A stretch of DNA of 33,926 nt from PGYU01 sp964637845 (GTDB lineage Bacteria > Bacteroidota > Ignavibacteria > Kapaibacteriales > UBA2268), in assembly GCA_964637845.1 (NCBI GenBank), contig CAZWXI010000018.1, forward strand, positions 1 to 33,926, read 5' to 3'. This document shows positions 18,576 to 26,130 of the stretch, in pieces. Positions within the stretch are counted from its first letter, which is position 1. Every line of letters starts with the position of its first letter. The notes beneath the pieces are model-generated. The model had not been told where the DNA came from and ran no database searches. It worked only from the letters and a program-made list of their open reading frames with translations. The position numbers were made by a program, and so were the translations under genes.

Positions 18576-19703
18576 ATGAGTGCTAAGAAGATTTGTTTTA
18601 TCGGACTATTCGACGCCAAAAACGACGCTCGCACGTTGAACATGGCAATTGCCCTGAAAAAATTCGATTGCGAAGTTACAATTGTTAATATAGGCGATTC
18701 AATTACTTCCCAATTACTCAACTCACAGTATATTAGCTGTGTCAACATCAACGTTGATTTACGACAAAAACTACGTTATATTTGGCTCGAATATCAACGC
18801 GAAACCATCGCAAAACTCAAGTATTCCGAATTTGACATCATAGTCGCCGAAGACGTTTATTCGCTCAGCGCGGCGGCTCAACTGTCAAAACAGACCCGAG
18901 CCAAGTTGCTCTACGATTCCCGCGAAATTTACTCCGCACTCGGCACTCTTACTGGCAAAGAAATGCAACAATACCTTATCACTCTAAAAGAAAAATTTTA
19001 CATACGCAAAGTGGACAAAATAATCGTTTCAGGCGATTTGGATTCAGAATATCTCCGCAAATCCCTTACCGATAAAATTCCTTACTTTACAATAATGAAT
19101 CTCCCTTATTACAGCGTACGCACCAATAAAAATCTTTTCCGAGAAAAATTTCCAATATCGATAGACACCAAAATTGTCCTATATCAAGGCATGCTAATGA
19201 AGGGACGCGGACTTAGAAGCACAATCGAAGCCATTGATTTGCTCAATAATACTTCGCTCTGCATTATGGGTGCGGGAAATTATCGTCATGAGCTACAAAA
19301 ATACATCGAACGACGTGGTCTATCACACAAAGCATACATTGCCGAACCCGTGCCATACGCTGAACTTCACAATTGGACATGTTCGGCAGATACGGGGGTA
19401 CTTCTGTTTGAGCCAATAAGCATTTCATACGAATTAGCTTTGCCAAATAAACTATTCGAATATTGTATGGCTCAAATTCCCTCAGTAGCTACCGATTTGC
19501 CGGCAATCCGGCAAATCGTCGAAAACACCCCGATTGCCGTCTTAGTCGGTAGAGAAATAAACGTCGAAAAAATCGCCCAAGCAATTTCAAAAACCTTTGA
19601 GCCGGAATTTAGAGCAGAATTCACCAAAAATATTGGCGAAGCCTCAAAAAAATACTCCTACGAAACGCAATTCGAAATCATAAAAGAGATTTTCGAATTA
19701 TGA
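18576..19703 (+). CDS. glycosyltransferase family 4 protein (GT-B fold)
   Basis: This is a predicted cytoplasmic glycosyltransferase with the two-domain GT-B fold. The N-terminal half (1-175) contains the Rossmann-like start KKICFIGLFDAKNDARTLNM and the YDSREIYSALG segment. The C-terminal half has the GT4 donor-binding pattern, including VLYQGMLMKGRGLRSTIEAI, IMGAGNYRHEL and the region around LLFEPISISYELALPNKLFE, which ends in the E-x7-E-like motif. Length (375) is normal for GT4. Sugar donor and acceptor cannot be read from the sequence. It starts 19 bases after the T9SS gene, and its stop overlaps the start of the EamA transporter gene as ATGA, which implies coupled translation. Confidence 0.92.
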   Translation: MSAKKICFIGLFDAKNDARTLNMAIALKKFDCEVTIVNIGDSITSQLLNSQYISCVNINVDLRQKLRYIWLEYQRETIAKLKYSEFDIIVAEDVYSLSAAAQLSKQTRAKLLYDSREIYSALGTLTGKEMQQYLITLKEKFYIRKVDKIIVSGDLDSEYLRKSLTDKIPYFTIMNLPYYSVRTNKNLFREKFPISIDTKIVLYQGMLMKGRGLRSTIEAIDLLNNTSLCIMGAGNYRHELQKYIERRGLSHKAYIAEPVPYAELHNWTCSADTGVLLFEPISISYELALPNKLFEYCMAQIPSVATDLPAIRQIVENTPIAVLVGREINVEKIAQAISKTFEPEFRAEFTKNIGEASKKYSYETQFEIIKEIFEL

Positions 19704-20563
19704 TATACTTCTTGATTTTACTCCAACAAGTTATTGCCTCTTCAACCCACATCGTAGCTAAATCACTGACTTTTGGCGTTCTTCCTGCGGTGATACTTTT
19801 CTACCGCTCGGCGATATCCTCTTTGGTCTATATTGTTTGGATGGGCTTTCGGCACAAAGAAATCATAAAAATTGACAAAAAAGATGTCAAATACATCGCC
19901 CTGCTCGGCATTATAAATATTCCGCTAAATCAATTTCTATTTTTGAACGCAATAAGCATGACATCCGCACCAAATGTTTCGCTTGCTTATGCTTTGACCC
20001 CCGTTTTCGTATTCGTCATCGCTATCATTTTCTTAGGCGAAAGAAACAACATCATGAAAACCTCCGGCATCGTTTTAGCCGTTATCGGAGCGATAACCTT
20101 ACTTGCCGAAAAGGGCTTCAATTTCACTTCCGAAGGCTTCAAAGGCGACATACTCGCTCTCGCCGCAAGCTTCTCGTGGGCACTATATACGATAATCGGC
20201 AAAAGAATCACACACAAATACGGAGCCATTTATGCAACAACGCTTACTATGGTGAGCGGATTTATCTTCTATATTCCCGTTTTCCTATTCTTGCCCTATA
20301 ATATCAGCCTGACAGCAAACATAGACGAACTAAACATACTCGGTTTCATCTATCTCGGCGCTGTAACATCTGGTGTAGGTTATGCCATATGGAATTATGC
20401 CCTAACAAAAATCGAAGCATCAAAATTAGCCGTGTTCAATAATCTGCAACCATTGCTAACTGCAGTTCTCGCACTACTCTTCTTCGGCACCCCCGTGACA
20501 CCTTACTTCATCGGAGGAGCAGTAACAGTCATCGCAGGCGTAATCCTTACACAAAAGGGATAA
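19700..20563 (+). CDS. EamA (DMT superfamily) transporter, ten membrane helices
   Basis: This is an inner-membrane transporter of the drug/metabolite family. The 287 residues fit the usual ten-helix length, made of two EamA repeats (about 1-130 and 145-285). Landmarks are FYRSAISSLVYIVW in repeat one, ALTPVFVFVIAIIFLGE closing repeat one, and NLQPLLTAVLALLFFG closing repeat two; the last two correspond to the conserved P-x-x-x-x-x-GE-type ends. Substrate cannot be deduced; the family exports amino acids, metabolites or lipid-linked sugars. Its ATGA overlap with the GT4 gene makes a role with that glycosyltransferase possible, but this is inference. It converges on the DUF1858 gene with 41 bases between stops and no strong terminator. 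Confidence 0.92.
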   Translation: MIYFLILLQQVIASSTHIVAKSLTFGVLPAVILFYRSAISSLVYIVWMGFRHKEIIKIDKKDVKYIALLGIINIPLNQFLFLNAISMTSAPNVSLAYALTPVFVFVIAIIFLGERNNIMKTSGIVLAVIGAITLLAEKGFNFTSEGFKGDILALAASFSWALYTIIGKRITHKYGAIYATTLTMVSGFIFYIPVFLFLPYNISLTANIDELNILGFIYLGAVTSGVGYAIWNYALTKIEASKLAVFNNLQPLLTAVLALLFFGTPVTPYFIGGAVTVIAGVILTQKG

Positions 20564-20604
20564 GCCATATTACAAATCGCTTCACAAAACTCGTCGTCGA
20601 GAAC

Positions 20605-21120
20605 TCATCTATTATAAAAATACGTCTTTACGACATCATCGCTGGCTTTGACATATTTAACAGCCAACCCGCGATTTTTTCCGATTTCGATTAACGGTAT
20701 CGGAACGAACGGAGTAATCAATTCCAAAATTTTACCGTTGCCGAGAGCATTCATTTTAGATATCACTTCATGCATCGGGTGCCCGCCAGACTCGATTATA
20801 GGACGAGCATCAAAACTCTCTTGGATGGAGCTTCCAACAATTTCAAATTCATCAAATACCATTTTATCTCCTTCATTAATTTCAATAATATCTTCAATCC
20901 CCGCTGATTTACGGAGTTTATTTACAAGCTCGCCCACGTTGATTCCCGCAATTCGTGCCGCTTGCTCAAGCGATGCCACTTTTGCAACCGTCTTTCTAAG
21001 TATGGGATTCTTCAATTTCGAAAATTCGGGAGCAATCGCAATCAATTCATCCTCCAAGTGCGGATAATGGTTTAATAGCTCTGCTACCTTGGTCTTCGGT
21101 GTAATCGGGTGTGTTTTCAT
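20605..21120 (-). CDS. DUF1858-DUF2249 two-domain protein
   Basis: This is a small cytoplasmic protein of 171 residues. The N-terminal part (about 1-72) matches DUF1858, with ITPKTKVAELLNHYP and a helical bundle ending VGELVNKLRKSAG. The C-terminal part (about 92-171) matches DUF2249, a TusA/SirA-like fold, with FDARPIIESGGHPMHEVI and ending VVKTYFYNR. The function of either domain is not established. In many genomes such domains occur beside hemerythrin-like proteins and nitrogen-oxide metabolism genes. Here the start codon follows the stop of the upstream DUF438-hemerythrin-PAS gene by one base, so the two are almost certainly co-transcribed and probably act together. Confidence 0.88.
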   Translation of the reverse strand: MKTHPITPKTKVAELLNHYPHLEDELIAIAPEFSKLKNPILRKTVAKVASLEQAARIAGINVGELVNKLRKSAGIEDIIEINEGDKMVFDEFEIVGSSIQESFDARPIIESGGHPMHEVISKMNALGNGKILELITPFVPIPLIEIGKNRGLAVKYVKASDDVVKTYFYNR

Positions 21121-21121
21121 A

Positions 21122-22357
21122 TTATCTTCTCTCCGAATAGCTCAATAATCTTTGTTCGCCCTCTAATTGTCTGTGCTTTGTCAGATTCTGAGTTACTTCA
21201 AGCGTCCCCAAATATTCACCGTCTTTACCACGTACCGCAAAATATTCAATATAAACAAATTTTCCATGGAAATTTATCCAAAAAGCGGCGCTATCTTCTC
21301 TACCCGAGCGAAAATCCTCGACGATTTTATCGACTATGTGCATACTCGAAGGCGGATGGCAAAGCCGCACATCGCGAAGCAAAATAGCACGACTCCTCTC
21401 GAAAACTCTTTCCCTGCCTTCGGAAAAGTATCTGACCTTATCGTTTTTGTCAACAAAGGTTATGTCAACGGGTAGAGTATTCAGAATGCCCAATAGTTCA
21501 TCATAATTCAATCTACCGGTCGGGAAAGCCAAATCATCGCTTGTTTGAGTTTCAACAGCTTGGCTTTCGAGAGCTACTTTCGGTTTCCATTCCACTTTGG
21601 GGTCATACAAGCAGTAGCCATATTCGCCCGTTTGTTTATATATTTCATACCAATCTATTTCAGTCAATTTATCGAGAGCCATCGGCAGAAGAATTTTCTC
21701 CTCTTTGGTTATCATATCCGTTATAGCAAAAAGCGCGGGCGCTATCAGCGTCTTGTATAAAATCGAAAAATCACCCGCATCATCAACCACATCAAGAGAA
21801 ACAAGCACGGCTTTCAATTGCTCACGTATTTCGTCATGCTTGCCCCACATCACTTTAGGAGGCGCCGTAATACCCAATTTTTCGAGATAGGGGAAAATCA
21901 AAAATTCCTTCCGCTTATAGTGTTTGTCAACATCCATCAGCGTATTAAACTTTCCTTTCAGCGTCATTGCCGCTTTTCTCAATTCATCGGTTCTAAGTTC
22001 GGCAGTAATGCCCCCGATTGCATCATTTATTTCTGCTACAAGTTCCTCGATTTCTCGATTCTCCTTTTTCATGGTGTCTACGGGGTGACCGGGTAAAACA
22101 ATTTTTGCTGACGATAAATCTATCCGCCCCGCTAAAACAGCACTATGTATATCGCACAATTTCTGTATCTCTTCAACAGGAAGCCCTTCGGCAACAAGCT
22201 CCTGCTCTGCTTCGACTACTTCACCATACGGAATACTGCCCAAAGATACTTCCAGTTCCCGACGCACTTCATCGGGTTCGCTACCCTCGTGCAGTTTTAA
22301 TATTAGTTCTTTCAGCCTGCTTTTACGCAATTCCGAGTTGTTGATTAGCTCGCTCAT
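21122..22357 (-). CDS. DUF438-hemerythrin-PAS protein
   Basis: This is a predicted cytoplasmic sensor or stress protein with three modules. DUF438 spans about 8-75. A hemerythrin-like HHE domain spans about 90-235, with candidate diiron ligands His91, His146, Glu151 (HYKRKEFLIFPYLE), His174 (WGKHDEIRE), Glu178 and Glu219/220. A C-terminal PAS domain spans about 285-400, with LPVDITFVDKNDKVRYFS, LCHPPSSMHIV and GTLEVTQNLT. The full-length order is that of the known DUF438 family. Hemerythrin-like diiron centres bind O2 or NO, and the relative YtfE/RIC acts in nitrosative-stress repair, so a role in NO or redox defence is a reasonable inference. AAAGGAG lies six bases before the ATG. It heads a two-gene unit with the DUF1858/DUF2249 gene. 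Confidence 0.9.
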   Translation of the reverse strand: MSELINNSELRKSRLKELILKLHEGSEPDEVRRELEVSLGSIPYGEVVEAEQELVAEGLPVEEIQKLCDIHSAVLAGRIDLSSAKIVLPGHPVDTMKKENREIEELVAEINDAIGGITAELRTDELRKAAMTLKGKFNTLMDVDKHYKRKEFLIFPYLEKLGITAPPKVMWGKHDEIREQLKAVLVSLDVVDDAGDFSILYKTLIAPALFAITDMITKEEKILLPMALDKLTEIDWYEIYKQTGEYGYCLYDPKVEWKPKVALESQAVETQTSDDLAFPTGRLNYDELLGILNTLPVDITFVDKNDKVRYFSEGRERVFERSRAILLRDVRLCHPPSSMHIVDKIVEDFRSGREDSAAFWINFHGKFVYIEYFAVRGKDGEYLGTLEVTQNLTKHRQLEGEQRLLSYSERR

Positions 22358-22363
22358 TTCTCA

Positions 22364-22370
22364 CTCCTTT
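22364..22370 (-). promoter_or_regulatory. strong Shine-Dalgarno of the DUF438-hemerythrin-PAS gene
   Basis: AAAGGAG on the minus strand, six bases before the ATG at 22357, fixes this start. Confidence 0.65.
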
Positions 22371-22466
22371 TGTGGGTAATAATTCTCAATTATCAAATTT
22401 AATAAAAATTTTTAAAAATAACATTAATATTGTAATCAGACTTTTTATTCCGCTTTATATTGTAAT

Positions 22467-22497
22467 AAAAAAAGAGCCATTCCATGGAACAGCCCTT
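22467..22497 (-). terminator. intrinsic terminator of the 687-aa T9SS gene
   Basis: On the minus strand, AAGGGCTGTTCC pairs with GGAATGGCTCTT (22472-22497) through Watson-Crick and G-U pairs, centred on TTCCATGGAA. A run of seven T follows (22467-22473). It lies about 20 bases after the stop codon at 22519. The G-U pairs make sense only for the minus-strand RNA, which fixes the direction. Confidence 0.82.
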
Positions 22498-22518
22498 GAA
22501 AAAATATTTTTAAATGCC

Positions 22519-24582
22519 TTATCTGGCGATTTGCATTGCCTTGGTTATTGATTTGCCGTTGAATTTCAAAGTATAGAAGTATGCACCTGCGGGAAGATCC
22601 AAAGCAGAGAAGCTTACTTGCCAGAAACCTGCATCAGTATAAGCATTGCGTACATTCATTACTTTTTGACCTAAGGAGTTGAAAATATCTATAGTCACCA
22701 ATCCGGAAGCACCAATCTGATAGTTGATATATGCTTCGTCTGAAATCGGATTTGGCGCCATGTCGAACAATCTGAAATTATATGCCTTTTCATCAATGCT
22801 GTTGACTCCGGAAAGCCCTTCGGGAATTTGTATCACGGGATTACTTATATTGCTTGGATTCAGACCGTCGAATGTAGCAACTAAAATATGTTGGCGGATC
22901 CATTGACCTATCAAGAAATTCTGGAGAAAATAAGGATAGTTGCTTCTTGGCGGATTTGTTAACCTTACAGTTGCATGTTCAATTACCGGAATCTTGTTGA
23001 TGCTCGGAATAATATTGGGAATCCAAGTCCCTTTGTTCATCCAAAGGTCATCGGTAACATTAATCACAGGCGACCACTGTGTACCGTTTACGGCTCTATA
23101 CGAGAAGAAAATATCCGTAGTAAGCAGTGAGTCCACGAAACCTGAACCTAATAGTTGAACAGGATTCTCCAAGGAGACTATTTCACGATGATCCATCCAC
23201 TTAGCAACAAGATATTGACCATCGGCAGTGCGAGCTAACTGTAATTCGTGTTGCCTTGGGTTGTCGAAAACAAGGTCTTGGTCTCTTGCCCTGTTAGTAT
23301 CATTGATTACAAAAGGATTTCTCCATCTGTTGCCGCTGAACGTTGCAATTTCTCTCATACCCCATTGACCGCCTTTTCTGAACGCTTCGACAATATAAGA
23401 ATCACGTTCGCCCGAACCTTCGGTATAGAAGCTCGAAATCCTGTAGGCAAAACTGTATTCGTCTTCAGCAATTACAGTAAAGCCATTCGAACCGTATGCA
23501 TAATCTAGGTTTACCGGGACACCGACAGCAGGATTGCCTCCCTTGAACGTTACGAAATCATCAATTAAAGAGCGAGACATTTTGTTGAACTCCGAAAATG
23601 TTTTACCGTTATCTATAGATTTTGCTACGCCAACCACTCTGTCTCTGCCTTCTACATTGGGTTTAAAGAAGTTATTGACGGCCGCGTACAAATTACCTTG
23701 TGCATCAACGTCAATACTCATCGTACCTTGATATGAATTACTCAACTGTTCACTTGGCCTGAATTGGTCATAATTGAATTGAGGCGGTATCGTCGAGCTA
23801 CCATCTTGTATATCGAGAGAAATGTAATTAATACCATAATAACCGTACTGGACAAACTCACTTGCAGGGTTCAGAATACCGGCCGTATAGAACCAGTTCC
23901 CGTTCTTTGCACTCGAACCTATAGTTTGAGCAAACAACCATCGCTGTTGTCGCCCCGGATTGTTTGACAATGGGCCGGTTTCGGGATTGTCGAAATATTT
24001 GAAATTATTCCCTTCATATGCTATGAACAAACCACCATGATTGGGATATTCGGGTGGATTCTTTGTTGTATCGACTTTAAAGTAGCGCCCGTAAATCAAA
24101 TACTTGAAATTTGCCGGATTTGTTTCGTTATTCGGATTGAGTACCGCAATCGAAAGATTTGTGGGTATTTCACCCCATTTACGGTAAACCTCGTATCTCT
24201 GCCAGTTATCGCCACCGTCTCTCGACGCATAGATGTAAATCAGACCTGTCAACCTCGCTGAGTCAACGTTAGGCACTCTGGTTCTGTCTGATTGAACAAA
24301 CAGCAAAGTTCCCGAGTTCGGCTCATATACAAATGGTGTCACCTCGGAAAAATAGGAATTGAAAATCAAGTCAACTGTGGTCGCCATTGCCCTGAATTTG
24401 CCTTGTTGCATCGGAACATGGTCCTTATCAAAACCGTATTCCGGAAGAACTTCTAATAGCTTGCCTTCATTAAGGGATGGATGCACAGGCGAAGGCATTG
24501 GTTCGCTCAAAAATAAGCCTTGTGAGTAAACTATTGCAGGTAATGCAATCATCACAAAAATTGTGTAGAAATATTTTTTCAT
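22519..24582 (-). CDS. secreted sialidase/BNR-like propeller protein with T9SS sorting domain
   Basis: This exported protein of 687 residues has a signal peptide (about 1-21, ending PAIVYSQG). The body looks like a sialidase-fold or BNR propeller, with ASRDGGDNWQRYEVY and KSIDNGKTFSEFNK resembling Asp-box motifs (S-x-D-x-G-x-x-W/F). I see no convincing catalytic set for a true sialidase, so enzymatic activity is not claimed. Residues about 605-687 are a Por-type sorting domain with MAPNPISDEAYINYQ, IDIFNSLGQKVMNV and the ending SITKAMQIAR. The protein is therefore probably exported by the type IX system. GAGG (24589-24592) lies six bases before the ATG. It is a single-gene unit with its own terminator. 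Confidence 0.88.
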   Translation of the reverse strand: MKKYFYTIFVMIALPAIVYSQGLFLSEPMPSPVHPSLNEGKLLEVLPEYGFDKDHVPMQQGKFRAMATTVDLIFNSYFSEVTPFVYEPNSGTLLFVQSDRTRVPNVDSARLTGLIYIYASRDGGDNWQRYEVYRKWGEIPTNLSIAVLNPNNETNPANFKYLIYGRYFKVDTTKNPPEYPNHGGLFIAYEGNNFKYFDNPETGPLSNNPGRQQRWLFAQTIGSSAKNGNWFYTAGILNPASEFVQYGYYGINYISLDIQDGSSTIPPQFNYDQFRPSEQLSNSYQGTMSIDVDAQGNLYAAVNNFFKPNVEGRDRVVGVAKSIDNGKTFSEFNKMSRSLIDDFVTFKGGNPAVGVPVNLDYAYGSNGFTVIAEDEYSFAYRISSFYTEGSGERDSYIVEAFRKGGQWGMREIATFSGNRWRNPFVINDTNRARDQDLVFDNPRQHELQLARTADGQYLVAKWMDHREIVSLENPVQLLGSGFVDSLLTTDIFFSYRAVNGTQWSPVINVTDDLWMNKGTWIPNIIPSINKIPVIEHATVRLTNPPRSNYPYFLQNFLIGQWIRQHILVATFDGLNPSNISNPVIQIPEGLSGVNSIDEKAYNFRLFDMAPNPISDEAYINYQIGASGLVTIDIFNSLGQKVMNVRNAYTDAGFWQVSFSALDLPAGAYFYTLKFNGKSITKAMQIAR

Positions 24583-24652
24583 TACTTACCTCAAAAAAAT
24601 TAAAAATAAATATTATGTTTAGAAATTGTACTCATAGTAAATAACAAAGTTA

Positions 24653-24707
24653 ATGACTTTGGTCTTATTAACAAAAATTTATTTCAGATTTTTGCTCTCA
24701 AAGTCAT
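24653..24707. repeat. overlapping inverted repeats upstream of the 687-aa T9SS gene
   Basis: ATGACTTTG (24653-24661) and CAAAGTCAT (24699-24707) form a perfect 9-base inverted repeat with a 37-base spacer. CAAAGT at 24645-24650 can pair instead with ACTTTG at 24656-24661. The gap between 24582 and 24840 otherwise holds only AT-rich sequence, including a second perfect 8-base hairpin at 24778-24797. The role is unknown; an operator or an alternative-hairpin leader is possible. Confidence 0.35.
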
Positions 24708-24840
24708 ATAGAAAGACAACGCAATCATTCAAAAAGTTACAAGTTTTTTCGGAATTGGACTAATTTTTTCGATATATAGAAAATCTAATGATTTTCTTAT
24801 CAAATTACCTTGCAAAATCGGCAATTTAGCAATTAACTAT

Positions 24841-26040
24841 TCAATTTCCTTTGTAAAACTTATAATATTCGGCTATCAACTTAAATGCTTCGCGAAGAAC
24901 CTCTTCTTGCGGCAAAGTCACTATTCTAAAATGCGACGACCCCGGACGTTGCCCGAAACCAGCTCCGGGAACTACAATTACCCCCGTTTCCTTGATTAAT
25001 TCAGTCACAAAATGATTATCGTCTTCCAAATCTATCGAGGGGAAGGCATAAAAGGCTCCTTCGGGCGACACAAGGTCAATACCATCAATTTCAGCAAAAG
25101 CATCAAGCATGATGTCGCGACGTTGCTCCAAACGCCTCACCATCTCAGCAAGGTGAGATTGGTCGCCTTGTAACGCAGGTACTATCGCATATTGCTCAGC
25201 GTGATTCGATGATATGCGAGAGCGGAGCAATTTGTTGATTGCTTCGACATAATCGCCCAAATATTCCTGTTTACCACTCACTACCCCCCATCCTATTCTA
25301 AATCCCGGAGCTACATAATTCTTCGACAGACCCGAAAAAGTAATACACGATACTTCATCATCCAATGCCGCTATGGAAGTCATTTTCTTGCCGTCGAAAA
25401 TCAACTTATCATAAATTTCATCGGTAAAGAGCACCAAATTATGCTCTTTGGCAAGATTGACAAGCTCAAGCAAGGTTTCGGGCTGGCATACCGAACCCGT
25501 CGGATTATTCGGATTAATAAGCACAATTGCCCGTGTCCGCGAATTAATCTTACTGCGAATATCTTCAATGTCGGGTTGCCAACCGTTGAACTCGTCTAAA
25601 TAATAAGGATTCGGCTCAAGCTCGAGTTTACTCTGAACTGCTGTATAAAGCGGATAGCCGGGGGTCGGCATCAGGAAATTCTCCCCTTGATTAAGCAATG
25701 CCGATAAGCAAATTTCAATTGCCTCGCTGGCTCCGTTTGTAACAAAAGCGTCGAGAATATTCTTGATACCCTTATTCTCGGCATCAAGTCTAATCGCTTC
25801 GAGCGCCTGCTTGATACCCGACGATGGTGCATAACCGTTTTTGTTGTCGCGAATAGCCCTACAAGTTGCTTCTACGACAGTTTCAGGCGTGGTGAAATCA
25901 TAAATGTTCGGGTCGCCAATATTCAGGTAGTACATTTTTTTGCCCGTTTTTGCTACTTGGTCGGCAAGTGATATAATATCACGAATAGCATACTTAACAT
26001 TTTCAGTCTTCTTGGCAGGGATAATTGTTGATAAAGCCAT
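24841..26040 (-). CDS. class I/II pyridoxal-phosphate aminotransferase, AlaA-like
   Basis: This fold-type I aminotransferase probably moves amino groups between amino acids and 2-oxoacids in the cytoplasm. The 399 residues are full length. Landmarks are YYLNIGDPN (37-45), NPNNPTG (176-182, including the cofactor-contacting Asn179), TDEIYDK (206-212), and SGLSKNYVAPGFRIGW with PLP Lys240. A substrate-carboxylate Arg follows in SSHFRIVTLP. Overall similarity in motifs and length is closest to alanine or aspartate-type transaminases such as AlaA, but substrate cannot be fixed from sequence alone. GGAG lies five bases before the ATG. It lies 90 bases downstream of nrdJ, behind a hairpin terminator, so it is probably transcribed separately. 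Confidence 0.93.
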   Translation of the reverse strand: MALSTIIPAKKTENVKYAIRDIISLADQVAKTGKKMYYLNIGDPNIYDFTTPETVVEATCRAIRDNKNGYAPSSGIKQALEAIRLDAENKGIKNILDAFVTNGASEAIEICLSALLNQGENFLMPTPGYPLYTAVQSKLELEPNPYYLDEFNGWQPDIEDIRSKINSRTRAIVLINPNNPTGSVCQPETLLELVNLAKEHNLVLFTDEIYDKLIFDGKKMTSIAALDDEVSCITFSGLSKNYVAPGFRIGWGVVSGKQEYLGDYVEAINKLLRSRISSNHAEQYAIVPALQGDQSHLAEMVRRLEQRRDIMLDAFAEIDGIDLVSPEGAFYAFPSIDLEDDNHFVTELIKETGVIVVPGAGFGQRPGSSHFRIVTLPQEEVLREAFKLIAEYYKFYKGN

Positions 26041-26062
26041 ATTTTCTCCGTAATAAAATAAA

Positions 26063-26096
26063 TAATCGGATTTGAATTGTTACACAAATCCGATTA
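26063..26096 (-). terminator. hairpin terminator downstream of nrdJ
   Basis: A perfect 12-base inverted repeat pairs TAATCGGATTTG (26063-26074) with CAAATCCGATTA (26085-26096), with a 10-base loop. It lies 34 bases after the nrdJ stop. On the minus strand it is followed by T-rich sequence (TTATTTTATTA). Confidence 0.75.
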
Positions 26097-26130
26097 CAAA
26101 ATTACGAAAAATTAACCGATTATTAAAATA

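Noticed and set aside
22519..24582. True catalytic sialidase
   Set aside because: Only Asp-box-like and propeller features are visible; I cannot identify the arginine triad or the nucleophile pair with confidence.
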